In this document: one piece after another, positions 7,767-16,315 of the stretch | Position numbering within the stretch: position 1 is the first letter of the stretch | Layout of the letters: every line of letters begins with the position of its first letter | Source: Flavobacteriaceae bacterium | GTDB lineage: Bacteria; Bacteroidota; Bacteroidia; Flavobacteriales; Flavobacteriaceae | Direction: 5' to 3' | DNA: 35,273 nucleotides | Assembly (NCBI GenBank): GCA_024743095.1 | Contig: JANSXF010000046.1 | Coordinates: 1 to 35,273 of the forward strand | The notes under the pieces: generated by a model | Database searches by the model: none | The model's input: the letters and a program-made list of their open reading frames with translations, nothing else | Told to the model about the DNA's origin: nothing | Program-made: the position numbers and the translations under genes

Positions 7767-10700
7767 TTAAAATGTTGCTGTTATGCCCAATGCGATCCTT
7801 CTGGTGGAAGGGACCGTACTGTTTCCTTCCAGTCCATCGCTTTCTGGATCATAGTTGGTATACCTTGGAAAATTCGGTGCCCTGTACCATAGGTTTCTTC
7901 CAGAAAGGGTAAAGTTGATGCTCTTAAAGGGAAGCGATTGTCCTTTTTGGGTTTTTAAGGTATATCCCAAAGAAACCTCCCGTATCCTAAATATGGAAGT
8001 ATCCCACATAGCAAGGTCATTGGCATTATAGTAATTCGAGTATGATATCCTACCGGGGTTCATTTGAAAGGTGTTGGGAATCTCGTTCCCATTTGCGTCC
8101 AACAAGGGCTCTCCGGTAGCATCGTCTGCCAGATAGCCTGGAATGACAAATGCACCGTCCCTATCCTCGGTATCCCTAGTGACCCCGCGTTGCAACATAC
8201 TGCTCACAGCCGAGGAGTAGATCTCGCCTCCGTGCCTGTATTCAACCTGTGCCGAAAACCTAAAACCTTTATAACTAAAAGTGTTGATGTTGGTCAATCG
8301 CCAATCGGCATTGGGATCTCCGATGACCTCATCATCAAACCCGACATCGCTACTGGTAATTACTTCACCTACCCTGGTACTGGAACCGTTTCCGCTGACA
8401 AGCAGGTTCCCATTGTCATCTCTAAGAGCATAATCCCCCATGATAACACCAAAAGGCTGCCCCTCTACGGCGAACCTATCCGCGGTAAGGTTAATGTTGG
8501 CCCCCGTGTCCGTAGTCTTGACCACTAAAGATTCGTCCGCAGTGAAAATATTACGGAAATTCCATTGGAAATTATCGTTCTTGAGCAAATCTATGCCCAA
8601 ATCAATTTCAACACCCTTATTATCAACTCTACCTAGGTTGATATACTGCGTATCAAAACCTGAAGATCCTGCCAAGGGAGCACCTACAATCTGATCTTCC
8701 GAAATTCGTTTGTATACAGAAGCTTCCAAGGTCAATCTATTGTTGAACATATTGGTCTCAAGTCCAAGCTCGAACTCGCGGTGCAGCTCAGGTGCCAAAT
8801 CCGGATTGGCGTATCGGGTACTGTACCTGTTGGTCACAGGGTAGGTTCCATCGGCCGCTGCAAACCTCCTGTTATCAATAATCAAAGTACCCCTGGTCCT
8901 ATAGGCGCTCGGGTAACCGGAAGAGGTGGCATAGGCTCCCCGTATCTTAAGAAAATTGATCACATTACCACCAAAATCAAAGAGGGAGGTCGGCACAAAA
9001 GATAGGGATGCTCCCGGATAGAAGAGGGATTGATTGGCTTTTTCCACAGTACTTCCCCAATCGTTCCGTCCCGATAACGTTGCATATAGATATCGCTTGT
9101 AAGCGAACTGGAACTGCCCGAATACCCCTGCTAAATTTTCATCTTCAGAAGTATAAGTGGCTTCTGTGGTGGTATAGTTGCTTGGCCTTAAAAAGCCATA
9201 CACCACCTGTCCATCGGAATCCGATGACCGGCTCTGGTATCGGGTAATTCTGGAGTTTGCACCAATCTGGGCCTCTAGGTTTAAATCCTTGGTAAGGTTC
9301 TTATTAAAACCAAGAATCACGGTCTGGTTGACATCTACATCTCTTTGGCTGTCCAAACGCAGGTATCCAATTTTAAAGGTATTGTCATCATAGCCTCCTT
9401 TATTGGAATATTCAAAACCACTAAAATGTCTACTATCATAACCGGCCCTATAGATAAGGTTGAAATCATCGCTCAATTTATAATTGGCATTGACCGTACC
9501 ATAGACGTGTTCGACAATATTGTTGGTCCCGGTATTGTGTAACATCCACAAGGGATTTGTATCATTTCTGTAATACACGGATTCCCCGGTCAATGGATTC
9601 TGATAGGGAAGCTCGGTCAGGTCGATCCATCGCGGCTGATAATAGACCACGTTAAAGATACTCTGGCCATATACGGTGTTCACCTTTCGCGACGAATAGT
9701 TAAGGGTAGCACTAAGGTCCAACTTGTCGGATATCTGGGCACGCCCTCCGACACTGATGTTGAACCTTTTTAGGTCGTTATGGTCAATGATACCCTTCTC
9801 ATCGGTATAGCCAGCGGTAATATTGAAACCGACCTTTTCCTGGGATGTGGCCACGGTCAATGAATGTGTGGTCCCGACCCCTGTCCTGAATATATTCCGG
9901 ACATTGTCAGGTTTGGCGGCAATATTCATGGTTGCGCCTTCGTATTGCGGAAAAATATCGCTCAAAGGGGCATAGGGATGGTCAATTGTGCCAATATCCG
10001 AAAATGCGGGGCCCCAATTGGAAAGGTAGGTTGGTTGGAACTCACCCTCCCCTCCGCTGGAATATGTGTTCTGAAATTCTGGCAATTGTGATACGGTATT
10101 TGTATATACGGTGGTCGAATAACTGGCTGTAGTCTTTGCCTGTCCCGTTTTAGCAGAACCACTTTTGGTTTGGATCAGGATAACCCCGTTCCTACCCTCA
10201 CTACCATAAAGGACGGAGGCATTGAATCCTTTAAGTATGCTCATACTTTCAATATCGTTGGGGTTGATATCCCTTAGCAGTCCATTGAAAGGGACGTCGT
10301 TTACTACGATCAAAGGGTTATTGGAGCCGGTTATAGATACATTTCCACGTATCCGTATAGGGGAATCGGAACCCGTCTGGCCATCGGCCGGAGTAATTAC
10401 CACACCAGCGATCTTACCTTGCAGGGTCCTGGCCAAATCGGCCTCTGGACGCTGCTCGACCTCTTCCGATTTTACTTGTGAAATGGCATACCCCAGGGCC
10501 TTCTTTGATTTTTTGATCCCCTGGGCGGTAATCACGACCTCATCAAGTGCCTGTGCCGTTTCTTTCATCACAACGTCTATCGTAGCTTGATCACCTACTT
10601 TTACCTCCTGGGTCTCGAACCCCATATGCATAAATTGGAGTACGTTCTCCGGATATGGCACGGTAATGCTGTAGTTACCATCAAAGTCCGTTGTGGCACC

Positions 10701-11171
10701 CTTGGTGGTTCCTTTGATCAAAACGGTTACATTGACTAGTGGAAAACCTTCTTGATCGGTAACGGTACCGGAAACATTGATCTGTGATCGTTGGTTTCTC
10801 GAACCCGCTTTTTTTACCATTATGGTGTTGTCCGTTGTTAGTACAACATTAAGGTCGCCCGGTTCCAAGCTTTTTCTGAGAAGCTTGTTGGTACTGATCC
10901 TGCCCTTTTTCACCCTTATTTCGGGATAATCATCGAACATCCCGACCTCATAGATAAAACTGTAGTCGGTTTGGCTCATGATAAGGTCAAATACCTCATC
11001 AACGGTCATTGCCCCGTCAAGGTCTATTTTTATACTGGAATTTTGTGAAACAAGATCATTGGGCGTAAAACTGAATACCGTAAGACAACATAGAAATATA
11101 AATGTTCTCATGAGTAGCAATAAAAGTCGATTGCCAAAAAGCAACCCAACTTTCGTTAGTTTAGTTTTCAT
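7767..11171 (-). CDS. SusC/RagA-family TonB-dependent receptor with STN signalling domain
   Basis: Outer-membrane beta-barrel transporter of 1134 residues that imports a ligand using TonB energy. Order: signal region ending near residue 45; STN domain about 47-122 (MTVDEVFDLIMSQTDYSF, ending NTIMVKK), which contacts a FecR-type anti-sigma factor; carboxypeptidase-regulatory-like domain about 132-212 (VSGTVTDQEGFPLVNVTVLIKGT); TonB box region ALDEVVITAQG; plug with GKIAGVVI and the SusC motif SILKGFNASVLYGSEGRNGVILIQTK; then the barrel, ending RRIALGITATF with a terminal Phe. The STN domain, a divergent ECF sigma gene and the adjacent fecR make this a trans-envelope signalling receptor: substrate binding should switch on the locus. 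It is followed at 21 bp by susD and preceded by 167 bp holding a strong hairpin. Confidence 0.95.
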   Translation of the reverse strand: MKTKLTKVGLLFGNRLLLLLMRTFIFLCCLTVFSFTPNDLVSQNSSIKIDLDGAMTVDEVFDLIMSQTDYSFIYEVGMFDDYPEIRVKKGRISTNKLLRKSLEPGDLNVVLTTDNTIMVKKAGSRNQRSQINVSGTVTDQEGFPLVNVTVLIKGTTKGATTDFDGNYSITVPYPENVLQFMHMGFETQEVKVGDQATIDVVMKETAQALDEVVITAQGIKKSKKALGYAISQVKSEEVEQRPEADLARTLQGKIAGVVITPADGQTGSDSPIRIRGNVSITGSNNPLIVVNDVPFNGLLRDINPNDIESMSILKGFNASVLYGSEGRNGVILIQTKSGSAKTGQAKTTASYSTTVYTNTVSQLPEFQNTYSSGGEGEFQPTYLSNWGPAFSDIGTIDHPYAPLSDIFPQYEGATMNIAAKPDNVRNIFRTGVGTTHSLTVATSQEKVGFNITAGYTDEKGIIDHNDLKRFNISVGGRAQISDKLDLSATLNYSSRKVNTVYGQSIFNVVYYQPRWIDLTELPYQNPLTGESVYYRNDTNPLWMLHNTGTNNIVEHVYGTVNANYKLSDDFNLIYRAGYDSRHFSGFEYSNKGGYDDNTFKIGYLRLDSQRDVDVNQTVILGFNKNLTKDLNLEAQIGANSRITRYQSRSSDSDGQVVYGFLRPSNYTTTEATYTSEDENLAGVFGQFQFAYKRYLYATLSGRNDWGSTVEKANQSLFYPGASLSFVPTSLFDFGGNVINFLKIRGAYATSSGYPSAYRTRGTLIIDNRRFAAADGTYPVTNRYSTRYANPDLAPELHREFELGLETNMFNNRLTLEASVYKRISEDQIVGAPLAGSSGFDTQYINLGRVDNKGVEIDLGIDLLKNDNFQWNFRNIFTADESLVVKTTDTGANINLTADRFAVEGQPFGVIMGDYALRDDNGNLLVSGNGSSTRVGEVITSSDVGFDDEVIGDPNADWRLTNINTFSYKGFRFSAQVEYRHGGEIYSSAVSSMLQRGVTRDTEDRDGAFVIPGYLADDATGEPLLDANGNEIPNTFQMNPGRISYSNYYNANDLAMWDTSIFRIREVSLGYTLKTQKGQSLPFKSINFTLSGRNLWYRAPNFPRYTNYDPESDGLEGNSTVPSTRRIALGITATF

Positions 11172-11222
11172 AAATTTGATTGTTATTAGTTAGTTCTCAA
11201 CAATTAATTGATAATACTATTT

Positions 11223-11278
11223 GGGGACGGAACCAGTGAACTTTGGCGAGTTTGGTACGTCCCCCTTTTTTTTTGGGG
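11223..11278 (+). terminator. Terminator-like hairpin facing against the operon, fecR-susC gap
   Basis: GGGGACG (11223-11229) pairs with CGTCCCC (11258-11264); inside, AACCA pairs with TTGGT and AACT with AGTT. On the plus strand the stem is followed by nine T residues (11266-11274), the form of an intrinsic terminator, yet no plus-strand gene precedes it. On the minus strand the same stem lies in the leader of susC, where it could slow or end read-through from fecR. Confidence 0.5.
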
Positions 11279-11338
11279 TTCTTTTTTAAGTCATATGATG
11301 GTTTTTATGGTTTTACTTTCTTTTATGGCCGGTTATTT

Positions 11339-12481
11339 TTATTTGAGTATGACGGTCCTATCATTGATCTCATAACTGTCCAATGAACTGGACATGATAA
11401 CGGACAGCACTTCCTCTATGCTCTGGTTCTTTCTAAGCACTCCTTTGAACTTTTTGTCTTTAAGGGAACTGTTTTCAAAGACCACCTCCATGTCATACCA
11501 TCGGGAAAGGGTCTTCATAATGTCGCTCAAAGCCTTCTTTTTAAAACTAAATATTCCTGATTTCCATGAAACTTCAGAAAAAACATCAACATTGGAAACA
11601 CTGATCAAACCAGTACCTAGATCAAGTCTTGATTGCTCTCCCGGAGCCATTTCCAGGGCTTCCTCCCCAATCTTCACCGATACTTTTCCTTCAACAAGCG
11701 TTGTAAGCACTTCGGATTCTTCCTCGTAGGCTTTAACATTGAATTGGGTTCCCAAGACTTGGATTTCTTGATCTTTGTGATATACTTTAAAATCGTCCCC
11801 GTTGTTATTTTCGCTCGATGCCACCTCAAAATAGGCCTCCCCATATAGTAGGTATACTTCCCTACTCTGTCCCGGTACGAACTCTACAGGGTATTTTAGT
11901 TTGGATTCAGAGTTGATCCAGACCTTGGTACTGTCCGAAAGCTGAAGGGAATACTGGCCCCCTCGTGGTACGGTGAGATAATTGTATTCGACTTTGCTTT
12001 TATGGCCCTTGGGAGAATAAACCACTTGATTCTCCTTGGCTTTCAATACCTCGTTGGTATAGTCTGTTTCCTTTCCCAAAGTAATGTCGGTTCCGTCCCC
12101 AAGGGTCAGCACGGCTGCATTCTTCCCTGGCTGTATTTTATTGTTCTTCACCACTGGTGCAGGTGCGAGAGCATCGTTCGCGGAAAAAAGACTGTCCTTG
12201 AAGATAAGGCCAGATGTTACCACGACAATGATCACTGCGGCATATTTTAGCAATGAGGCATACTTGGTCTTCTTTTGGGAAATCTTGAGCTTTTTCTGCA
12301 GTTCTTTGCCATTTCCAAAGGCCTGATTTGAATTCAACAAATGGTTGATCTCTACAAACTCATTAAAATAATTCTGGTTTTCCTCTGATTTGAGCCACAA
12401 CAATAGTTCCTCCGACTCTTGCTCGGAAATTCGATTTTCAACTAATTTTAGCAGTAATTTATCAACCTTAGTTTGATTCAT
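11339..12481 (-). CDS. FecR-family anti-sigma factor
   Basis: Inner-membrane anti-sigma factor that holds the cognate ECF sigma factor and receives the signal from the STN domain of SusC. It has 380 residues: a cytoplasmic helical part 1-75 (LLLKLVENRISEQESEELLLWL), one transmembrane segment about 77-94 (LLKYAAVIIVVVTSGLIF), a periplasmic FecR domain about 170-268 (TVPRGGQYSLQLSDSTKVWIN, then GEAYFEV, then GTQFNVKAY), and a C-terminal DUF4974 domain about 312-379 (IMKTLSRWYDMEVVFEN), which resembles an STN fold. This is the standard Bacteroidota architecture. The ATG at 12481 fits well. It diverges from the sigma gene across 98 bp. susC starts 167 bp downstream, far enough for its own promoter, presumably read by the ECF sigma. 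Confidence 0.95.
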   Translation of the reverse strand: MNQTKVDKLLLKLVENRISEQESEELLLWLKSEENQNYFNEFVEINHLLNSNQAFGNGKELQKKLKISQKKTKYASLLKYAAVIIVVVTSGLIFKDSLFSANDALAPAPVVKNNKIQPGKNAAVLTLGDGTDITLGKETDYTNEVLKAKENQVVYSPKGHKSKVEYNYLTVPRGGQYSLQLSDSTKVWINSESKLKYPVEFVPGQSREVYLLYGEAYFEVASSENNNGDDFKVYHKDQEIQVLGTQFNVKAYEEESEVLTTLVEGKVSVKIGEEALEMAPGEQSRLDLGTGLISVSNVDVFSEVSWKSGIFSFKKKALSDIMKTLSRWYDMEVVFENSSLKDKKFKGVLRKNQSIEEVLSVIMSSSLDSYEINDRTVILK

Positions 12482-12579
12482 ACTTAATAATTATTTAATC
12501 TTATGACGCGGGAGAATCGCATTCCCCCCCTTGAAAGACCAAAAAAATTATTTTTTGTCCTTTTTATTAAAAAGCCCTA
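12482..12579. promoter_or_regulatory. Divergent control region between fecR and ECF sigma gene
   Basis: The 98-bp gap must drive both genes. It contains an imperfect inverted repeat, GGGAGAAT-cgc-ATTCCCCC (about 12510-12528), one mismatch, a possible operator. For the sigma gene, TATTTTTTG (12549-12557) resembles a -7 box with one extra base; the only upstream TTG is too close for a normal 19-base spacer, so this promoter is tentative. Confidence 0.35.
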
Positions 12580-13116
12580 TTGAAACAACATAGTGACATA
12601 TTTGTGATCAATGCCCTCAAAAAAGGGGATAAAAAGATTTTCGAGCAGCTCTATTCTTCATACTACCAAAAGCTATGCAGCTTTCTTTTAAGCTATTGCC
12701 ATGACCGGACAATTATAGAGGATGTGGTCCAAGATGTTTTTTTGAACCTCTGGGCCAAACGAAGGGATATATCCATCAGGACCTCTCTGAACGCCTTTCT
12801 CTACAAGTCGGCCCATAACAAACTAATGGACAAATACAGGCACTTAAAGCTCAAGAACGAAATGCTATCCTCCTACTATAATACTGCCGTTATGCTTGCA
12901 GTTGAAAACGATAATGAAACATCCAAAAGGCGGCTTGTATTACTGAACAAATGTATGGAGGAGCTCCCCGAACGATGTAGGGAAGTATTTACTAGCGGTA
13001 AGGTCCGAGGTCTTGATTATAGGGAAATTTCGGAGGAATTTCAGATATCGATAAAAACGGTCGAGGGACATTTTGCAAGGGCGTACCGTCTACTTAAGGA
13101 GTGTTTGGACAAGTGA
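12580..13116 (+). CDS. ECF (sigma-70 family) RNA polymerase sigma factor, FecI-like
   Basis: Extracytoplasmic-function sigma factor that directs RNA polymerase to the genes of the uptake locus when released by FecR. It has 178 residues: region 2 about 20-88 (FEQLYSSYYQKLCSFLLSY, IIEDVVQDVFLNLWAKR) and region 4 about 124-175 (LPERCREVFTSGKVRGLDYREIAE-type helix followed by ISIKTVEGHFARAYRLL, the -35-binding helix-turn-helix). A stop codon lies four codons upstream and no ATG occurs before residue 83, so the TTG at 12580 is the only reasonable start. It is transcribed away from fecR, an arrangement usual for Bacteroidota SusCD regulators. The promoter it recognises cannot be read from one locus. 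Confidence 0.93.
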   Translation: MKQHSDIFVINALKKGDKKIFEQLYSSYYQKLCSFLLSYCHDRTIIEDVVQDVFLNLWAKRRDISIRTSLNAFLYKSAHNKLMDKYRHLKLKNEMLSSYYNTAVMLAVENDNETSKRRLVLLNKCMEELPERCREVFTSGKVRGLDYREISEEFQISIKTVEGHFARAYRLLKECLDK

Positions 13117-13403
13117 TATGGTATGTCCTCACTAACTGGGTAACTTTGCGTTTACTTATAGGGGGGGACCGAGAGATCATCATCAATATTTTTGCGCATA
13201 CTACTAATCGACCTCCGCCTTTTCATGGAATCCGATTCCGTACCGAGATTGGACCTCAAAGATTCTTTGCCGATAGCACAGTTCAGGTCTGGCCAGTACA
13301 AACATGGAACCTGGCAATCGTTCCCGGAGCTATTTATTTTTGGACATTGCTGTAACAAGAGTGCTATGTTGCACTCTTTACTTGGTAACACATACTTTAA
13401 TCT
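13117..13403. other. Intergenic, sigma gene to AraC gene
   Basis: 287 bp without a convincing gene. A minus-strand open frame of 79 codons (13391-13152, GTG start) has fair codon use but no recognisable motif. A perfect inverted repeat sits at 13357-13378 (separate entry). A G7 run occurs near 13160. Confidence 0.5.
13357..13378. promoter_or_regulatory. Inverted repeat upstream of the AraC gene, possible operator
   Basis: AAGAGTGC and GCACTCTT flank the six-base loop TATGTT, a perfect 8-bp dyad ending 25 bp before the AraC start. It could be an autoregulatory operator or an RNA hairpin; no T-tract follows, so it is a poor terminator for the sigma gene 240 bp away. Confidence 0.4.
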
Positions 13404-14216
13404 TTGGAACGAAAAATAAAATTCTACAAAACCCGGGACCAGACCTTAAGAAAGTATATGGAAGGGTACTACTTTATATCAAGAAAGGACCACAACTCCC
13501 CCATGCATTTTATAAGCTTTCCCGGCAACTATTTTATCGCGACCATTTGTCAAAACGTGGACGTCACTTTTGGAAAAGACCAAATATCCATACATGCTTC
13601 TTCCACAGAGAATATCGTGGCGGATTTCTACCATAAGAAAGTTAATCCGGTCAAAATAACATATGCCCGAGCGTTCAATGAAATCACGATTTATTTCAAA
13701 CCCTTGGGGGTATTGCACTTCTTGGAAGACTTGGAAGATATTGAACTCCTGTGCACCACCAAAATAATCCCGTTCCCCCAATATTTGGATCAAATGTCCA
13801 AAGTGCTGCACATGGAAGCACACAGCGATAAAATCCAAGCACTGGAGACTTATTGGCTGTCCTTGTTAAAGAGCAAGAACCTGGGGATGGTCGAATCCAT
13901 TCTAAAAGATATTGAACTGGGACTAAAAATAACGGACATTGCCGACCGTCAGGGCATCTCCCGACAATATCTCCATAAACTCTTCTTCAAATATACGGGG
14001 AGATCCCCGTCACAATATCGGAAGATAGATCGGTTCAAAAAGATGGTCCTTCAATACAAAAAGAACCAAAACCTGTCCCATTTGGCCTATGACCATCTCT
14101 ATTATGACCAAGCGCACTTCAACAAGCATTTTAAAGCACTGACCCACGCACAACCAGGACAATTCTTCCGGAATGCCACCATTATGGACAGTTTGTTATG
14201 GATGTATGGACACTAG
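13404..14216 (+). CDS. AraC-family transcriptional regulator
   Basis: DNA-binding regulator of 270 residues. Residues 1-150 form a ligand/oligomer domain of the type found in regulators beginning with a Tyr-rich strand (LRKYMEGYYFI). The C-terminal third carries the two AraC helix-turn-helix units: KITDIADRQGISRQYLHKLF (about 175-194) and NLSHLAYDHLYYDQAHFNKHF (about 223-243), with PGQF in the closing stretch. A TAA stop lies two codons upstream of the TTG at 13404; the first ATG is at codon 19 and would cut into the N-terminal domain, so TTG is preferred. The gene lies 58 bp before the serine hydrolase gene in the same direction and may control it. What it senses is unknown. Confidence 0.88.
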   Translation: MERKIKFYKTRDQTLRKYMEGYYFISRKDHNSPMHFISFPGNYFIATICQNVDVTFGKDQISIHASSTENIVADFYHKKVNPVKITYARAFNEITIYFKPLGVLHFLEDLEDIELLCTTKIIPFPQYLDQMSKVLHMEAHSDKIQALETYWLSLLKSKNLGMVESILKDIELGLKITDIADRQGISRQYLHKLFFKYTGRSPSQYRKIDRFKKMVLQYKKNQNLSHLAYDHLYYDQAHFNKHFKALTHAQPGQFFRNATIMDSLLWMYGH

Positions 14217-14252
14217 TTTACATTCGTACAATTTTTTCATCACACCGGTCCA

Positions 14253-14260
14253 TACCTTTG
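14253..14260 (+). promoter_or_regulatory. Probable -7 box of the serine hydrolase promoter
   Basis: TACCTTTG matches the Bacteroidota -7 consensus TAnnTTTG exactly and lies 14 bp before the ATG at 14275. The -33 region upstream is only T-rich (TTTTTT), not a clean TTTG. Confidence 0.45.
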
Positions 14261-14274
14261 AAAAAAAATAGCAG

Positions 14275-15654
14275 ATGAAACAGTTTCCCAATTTGGTTTT
14301 CCTATTGTCTTTTCTTTTGATTGTCAACGTGCTTTTTGCACAAGATGGGAACACAAAACAACTCACGGACCGACTTGACTCCCTTTATACCGAACTCAAT
14401 GCCTATGGAGAATTCAACGGGAATGTGTTGATCGCCAATAAGGGGAGGGAGATCTATAGTAAAAGCTTCGGGGTTTCCGATGGCGAAAAAGAAATCCCAT
14501 TATCGTCCCGTTCCATTTTCTATTTGGCATCGGTCTCCAAACAGTTCACAGCAGTGGCCATGGTCTTGTTGGCCAAGGGGAAGAAATTGAACTATAGCGA
14601 TGCCATCACAGAATATCTCCCGGAACTCGGGTTTTATCGTGGTGTGACCATTGAAAACCTGATACATCATACTTCTGGCCTCCCCGATTATGTCGACCTG
14701 TTCAAAAAGGACTGGGACAGTATCGAAACAATCACGAACAAAGAGGTCATCAAACGCCTTGGGGAACAAAAACCCGGGTTGCTGTTTGCCCCTGGTGAGA
14801 AATGGCAGTACAGTAATACGGGGTACCTTTTGTTGGCCTCCATTATTGAGCGCGTCTCCAACCAAACCTATGGCGACTTTCTTGACGAGCATATCTTTGG
14901 CCCCTTGAACATGGACGACACAAAGGTTTTGTTTGTCCACAAGGATAAGTTGGTAGATGGACAGATAGCCAAAGCCCATTACGAGAATCCCGACGATTTG
15001 GAATACGTACAGAAACTGGATGGGACTTATGGGCAGGCCAAGATCTATTCCACGGTCAAAGACCTATGGAAGTGGGACAGGGCCCTGAAAAACAATCTTT
15101 TGGTCAGTCAACAAGACAAGGAATCCATGTTCACCACTTCCCGGCTGAATTCCGGAAAAGATACCGGTTATGGCTTTGGATGGTACATTAAAAGTGAAGA
15201 TCCATTTAAAAAGATGGTCAATCACAGCGGTTATTTCCCTGGTTATTTGACATATATGGAACACCATATTGACCATGACATGACCATTATCATATTACAG
15301 AACAACGAGAACAGGACAGGAAAAAAAAGATTACCGGTCTTGGAAACCCGCAATATCCTCTACCATATCCCGATCAAAAACGATGTGAGGTTGCCTGAAG
15401 CAACATTACAAAAATATGCGGGCGTTTATATCAACGAAAACCGAAAGGAGGCCTCCATCGTCCTCAAACACCGCTCCCTCTGGACCAACAACGGTTTTGA
15501 TTTAATCCCTGTTTCCGAAACAAAGTTCAAGGTGAACGGCTTTTGGCCTGAAGTGACCTATACATTTGTACTGGATGGGAAGGGATTTGTGGAAGGTTAT
15601 AGAATGGAACAGCCGGAACAAGGGGTCGATAAGACCCTTACCAGAAAAAGATAG
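14275..15654 (+). CDS. Secreted serine hydrolase, class C beta-lactamase/penicillin-binding family
   Basis: Periplasmic serine hydrolase of 459 residues with the beta-lactamase class C/DD-peptidase/esterase fold. A signal peptide ends VLFAQ (about residue 23). The three active-site motifs are present: S86-V-S-K89 (ASVSKQF), Y179-S-N181 (YSNTGY) and H317-S-G319 (HSGYFPGY, replacing KTG, as in many esterase-like members). The HHTSGLPDY motif at 131-139 is typical of this family. A C-terminal beta extension follows residue about 360. Such proteins cleave D-amino-acid peptides, esters or beta-lactams; the sequence does not decide which. It follows an AraC gene, with its own good -7 box, so it is probably a regulated monocistronic gene. 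D-amino-acid peptidase activity would fit the neighbouring D-aminoacylase-like gene, but this is speculation. Confidence 0.9.
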   Translation: MKQFPNLVFLLSFLLIVNVLFAQDGNTKQLTDRLDSLYTELNAYGEFNGNVLIANKGREIYSKSFGVSDGEKEIPLSSRSIFYLASVSKQFTAVAMVLLAKGKKLNYSDAITEYLPELGFYRGVTIENLIHHTSGLPDYVDLFKKDWDSIETITNKEVIKRLGEQKPGLLFAPGEKWQYSNTGYLLLASIIERVSNQTYGDFLDEHIFGPLNMDDTKVLFVHKDKLVDGQIAKAHYENPDDLEYVQKLDGTYGQAKIYSTVKDLWKWDRALKNNLLVSQQDKESMFTTSRLNSGKDTGYGFGWYIKSEDPFKKMVNHSGYFPGYLTYMEHHIDHDMTIIILQNNENRTGKKRLPVLETRNILYHIPIKNDVRLPEATLQKYAGVYINENRKEASIVLKHRSLWTNNGFDLIPVSETKFKVNGFWPEVTYTFVLDGKGFVEGYRMEQPEQGVDKTLTRKR

Positions 15655-15799
15655 AAAACAGCTTGTGCCCGATCAAAGGTTACCTTTATAACCGCTCCCC
15701 TGAATTTGGGAAACGTTCCAGATAGTGAACTTCACTATCGACAAAAATCAAGGCTTAAAGCATACCAAGGCTTAACTTGAAAACAAGTGGAATCCTCTT
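15655..15799. other. Intergenic with hairpin and direct repeat
   Basis: After the serine hydrolase stop there is a perfect 8-bp hairpin, GATAGTGA-act-TCACTATC (15721-15739), without a T-tract, and an exact 10-bp direct repeat CAAGGCTTAA at 15749-15758 and 15766-15775, starts 17 bp apart. The direct repeat could be a regulator site in front of the small ORF that follows. Confidence 0.4.
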
Positions 15800-16222
15800 T
15801 TGGTAAAAGATGCACAAAATGGCATATCTTTGGCATCTCTTTATTTGAATCAATTGAGCGCAATAAAAAATATCTGTAGTCTTATACCTTTATTGGCCAT
15901 CTATGCATGGACCATGGTACTGGGCTATTGGTCTCCCGAATTGCCAACGGAATCCCGACCAAAAAGGGAAGCCACTTGGTATCAGCTCGATGGCAGAACA
16001 GATGGTTCCCTACACCTTACGCCCTCCACATATTCCAATTGGGAATTGCCTTCGGATACCGAAGACCCAGGAATACCTTTTAGTTCTGTATCAGTTGCGT
16101 GGACCAAAGGTTTATATCAGTCCATTGATCAAGTTATTGTATCCAAGTCAATTGTACATCTCCATGACTTGCTCGAACAGGACAAGGCCGACTTACTCTA
16201 TCCTTTCCACTTCTTCTTTTGA
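15800..16222 (+). CDS. Possible small membrane or secreted protein, doubtful
   Basis: A 140-codon frame from a TTG start (an internal TTG at 15833 or ATG at 15914 could also be used). Residues about 18-42 (AIKNICSLIPLLAIYAWTMV) could be a signal or membrane segment; the rest has no motif I recognise. In its favour, codon choice from 15914 on (gaa, ttg, tcc, gcc, aaa) looks like that of neighbouring genes. Against it are the lack of an ATG near the start, a competing overlapping frame (15903-16241) and no family likeness. It lies between the serine hydrolase and the small membrane-anchored protein, same strand. If it is not a gene, 15655-16315 is a 661-bp non-coding stretch. Confidence 0.33.
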   Translation: MVKDAQNGISLASLYLNQLSAIKNICSLIPLLAIYAWTMVLGYWSPELPTESRPKREATWYQLDGRTDGSLHLTPSTYSNWELPSDTEDPGIPFSSVSVAWTKGLYQSIDQVIVSKSIVHLHDLLEQDKADLLYPFHFFF

Positions 16223-16315
16223 CCCTATTTCCTTTCGATAAATTGGTATCGACACCCCTACAACGACCGGCATATTGATGACCGGAAAATTTTTACATCA
16301 CTTAAAATAAATAAC

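Noticed and set aside
13152..13391. Minus-strand 79-codon frame with fair codon use in the sigma-AraC gap
   Set aside because: GTG start inside the AraC control region, overlapped by the dyad, no motif and no promoter; kept only as an intergenic note.
14280..14305. GTTTCCCAATT-like word at the start of the serine hydrolase gene, similar to the regulator site
   Set aside because: Spacing between the units is 13, not 11, and it lies inside the signal-peptide codons.
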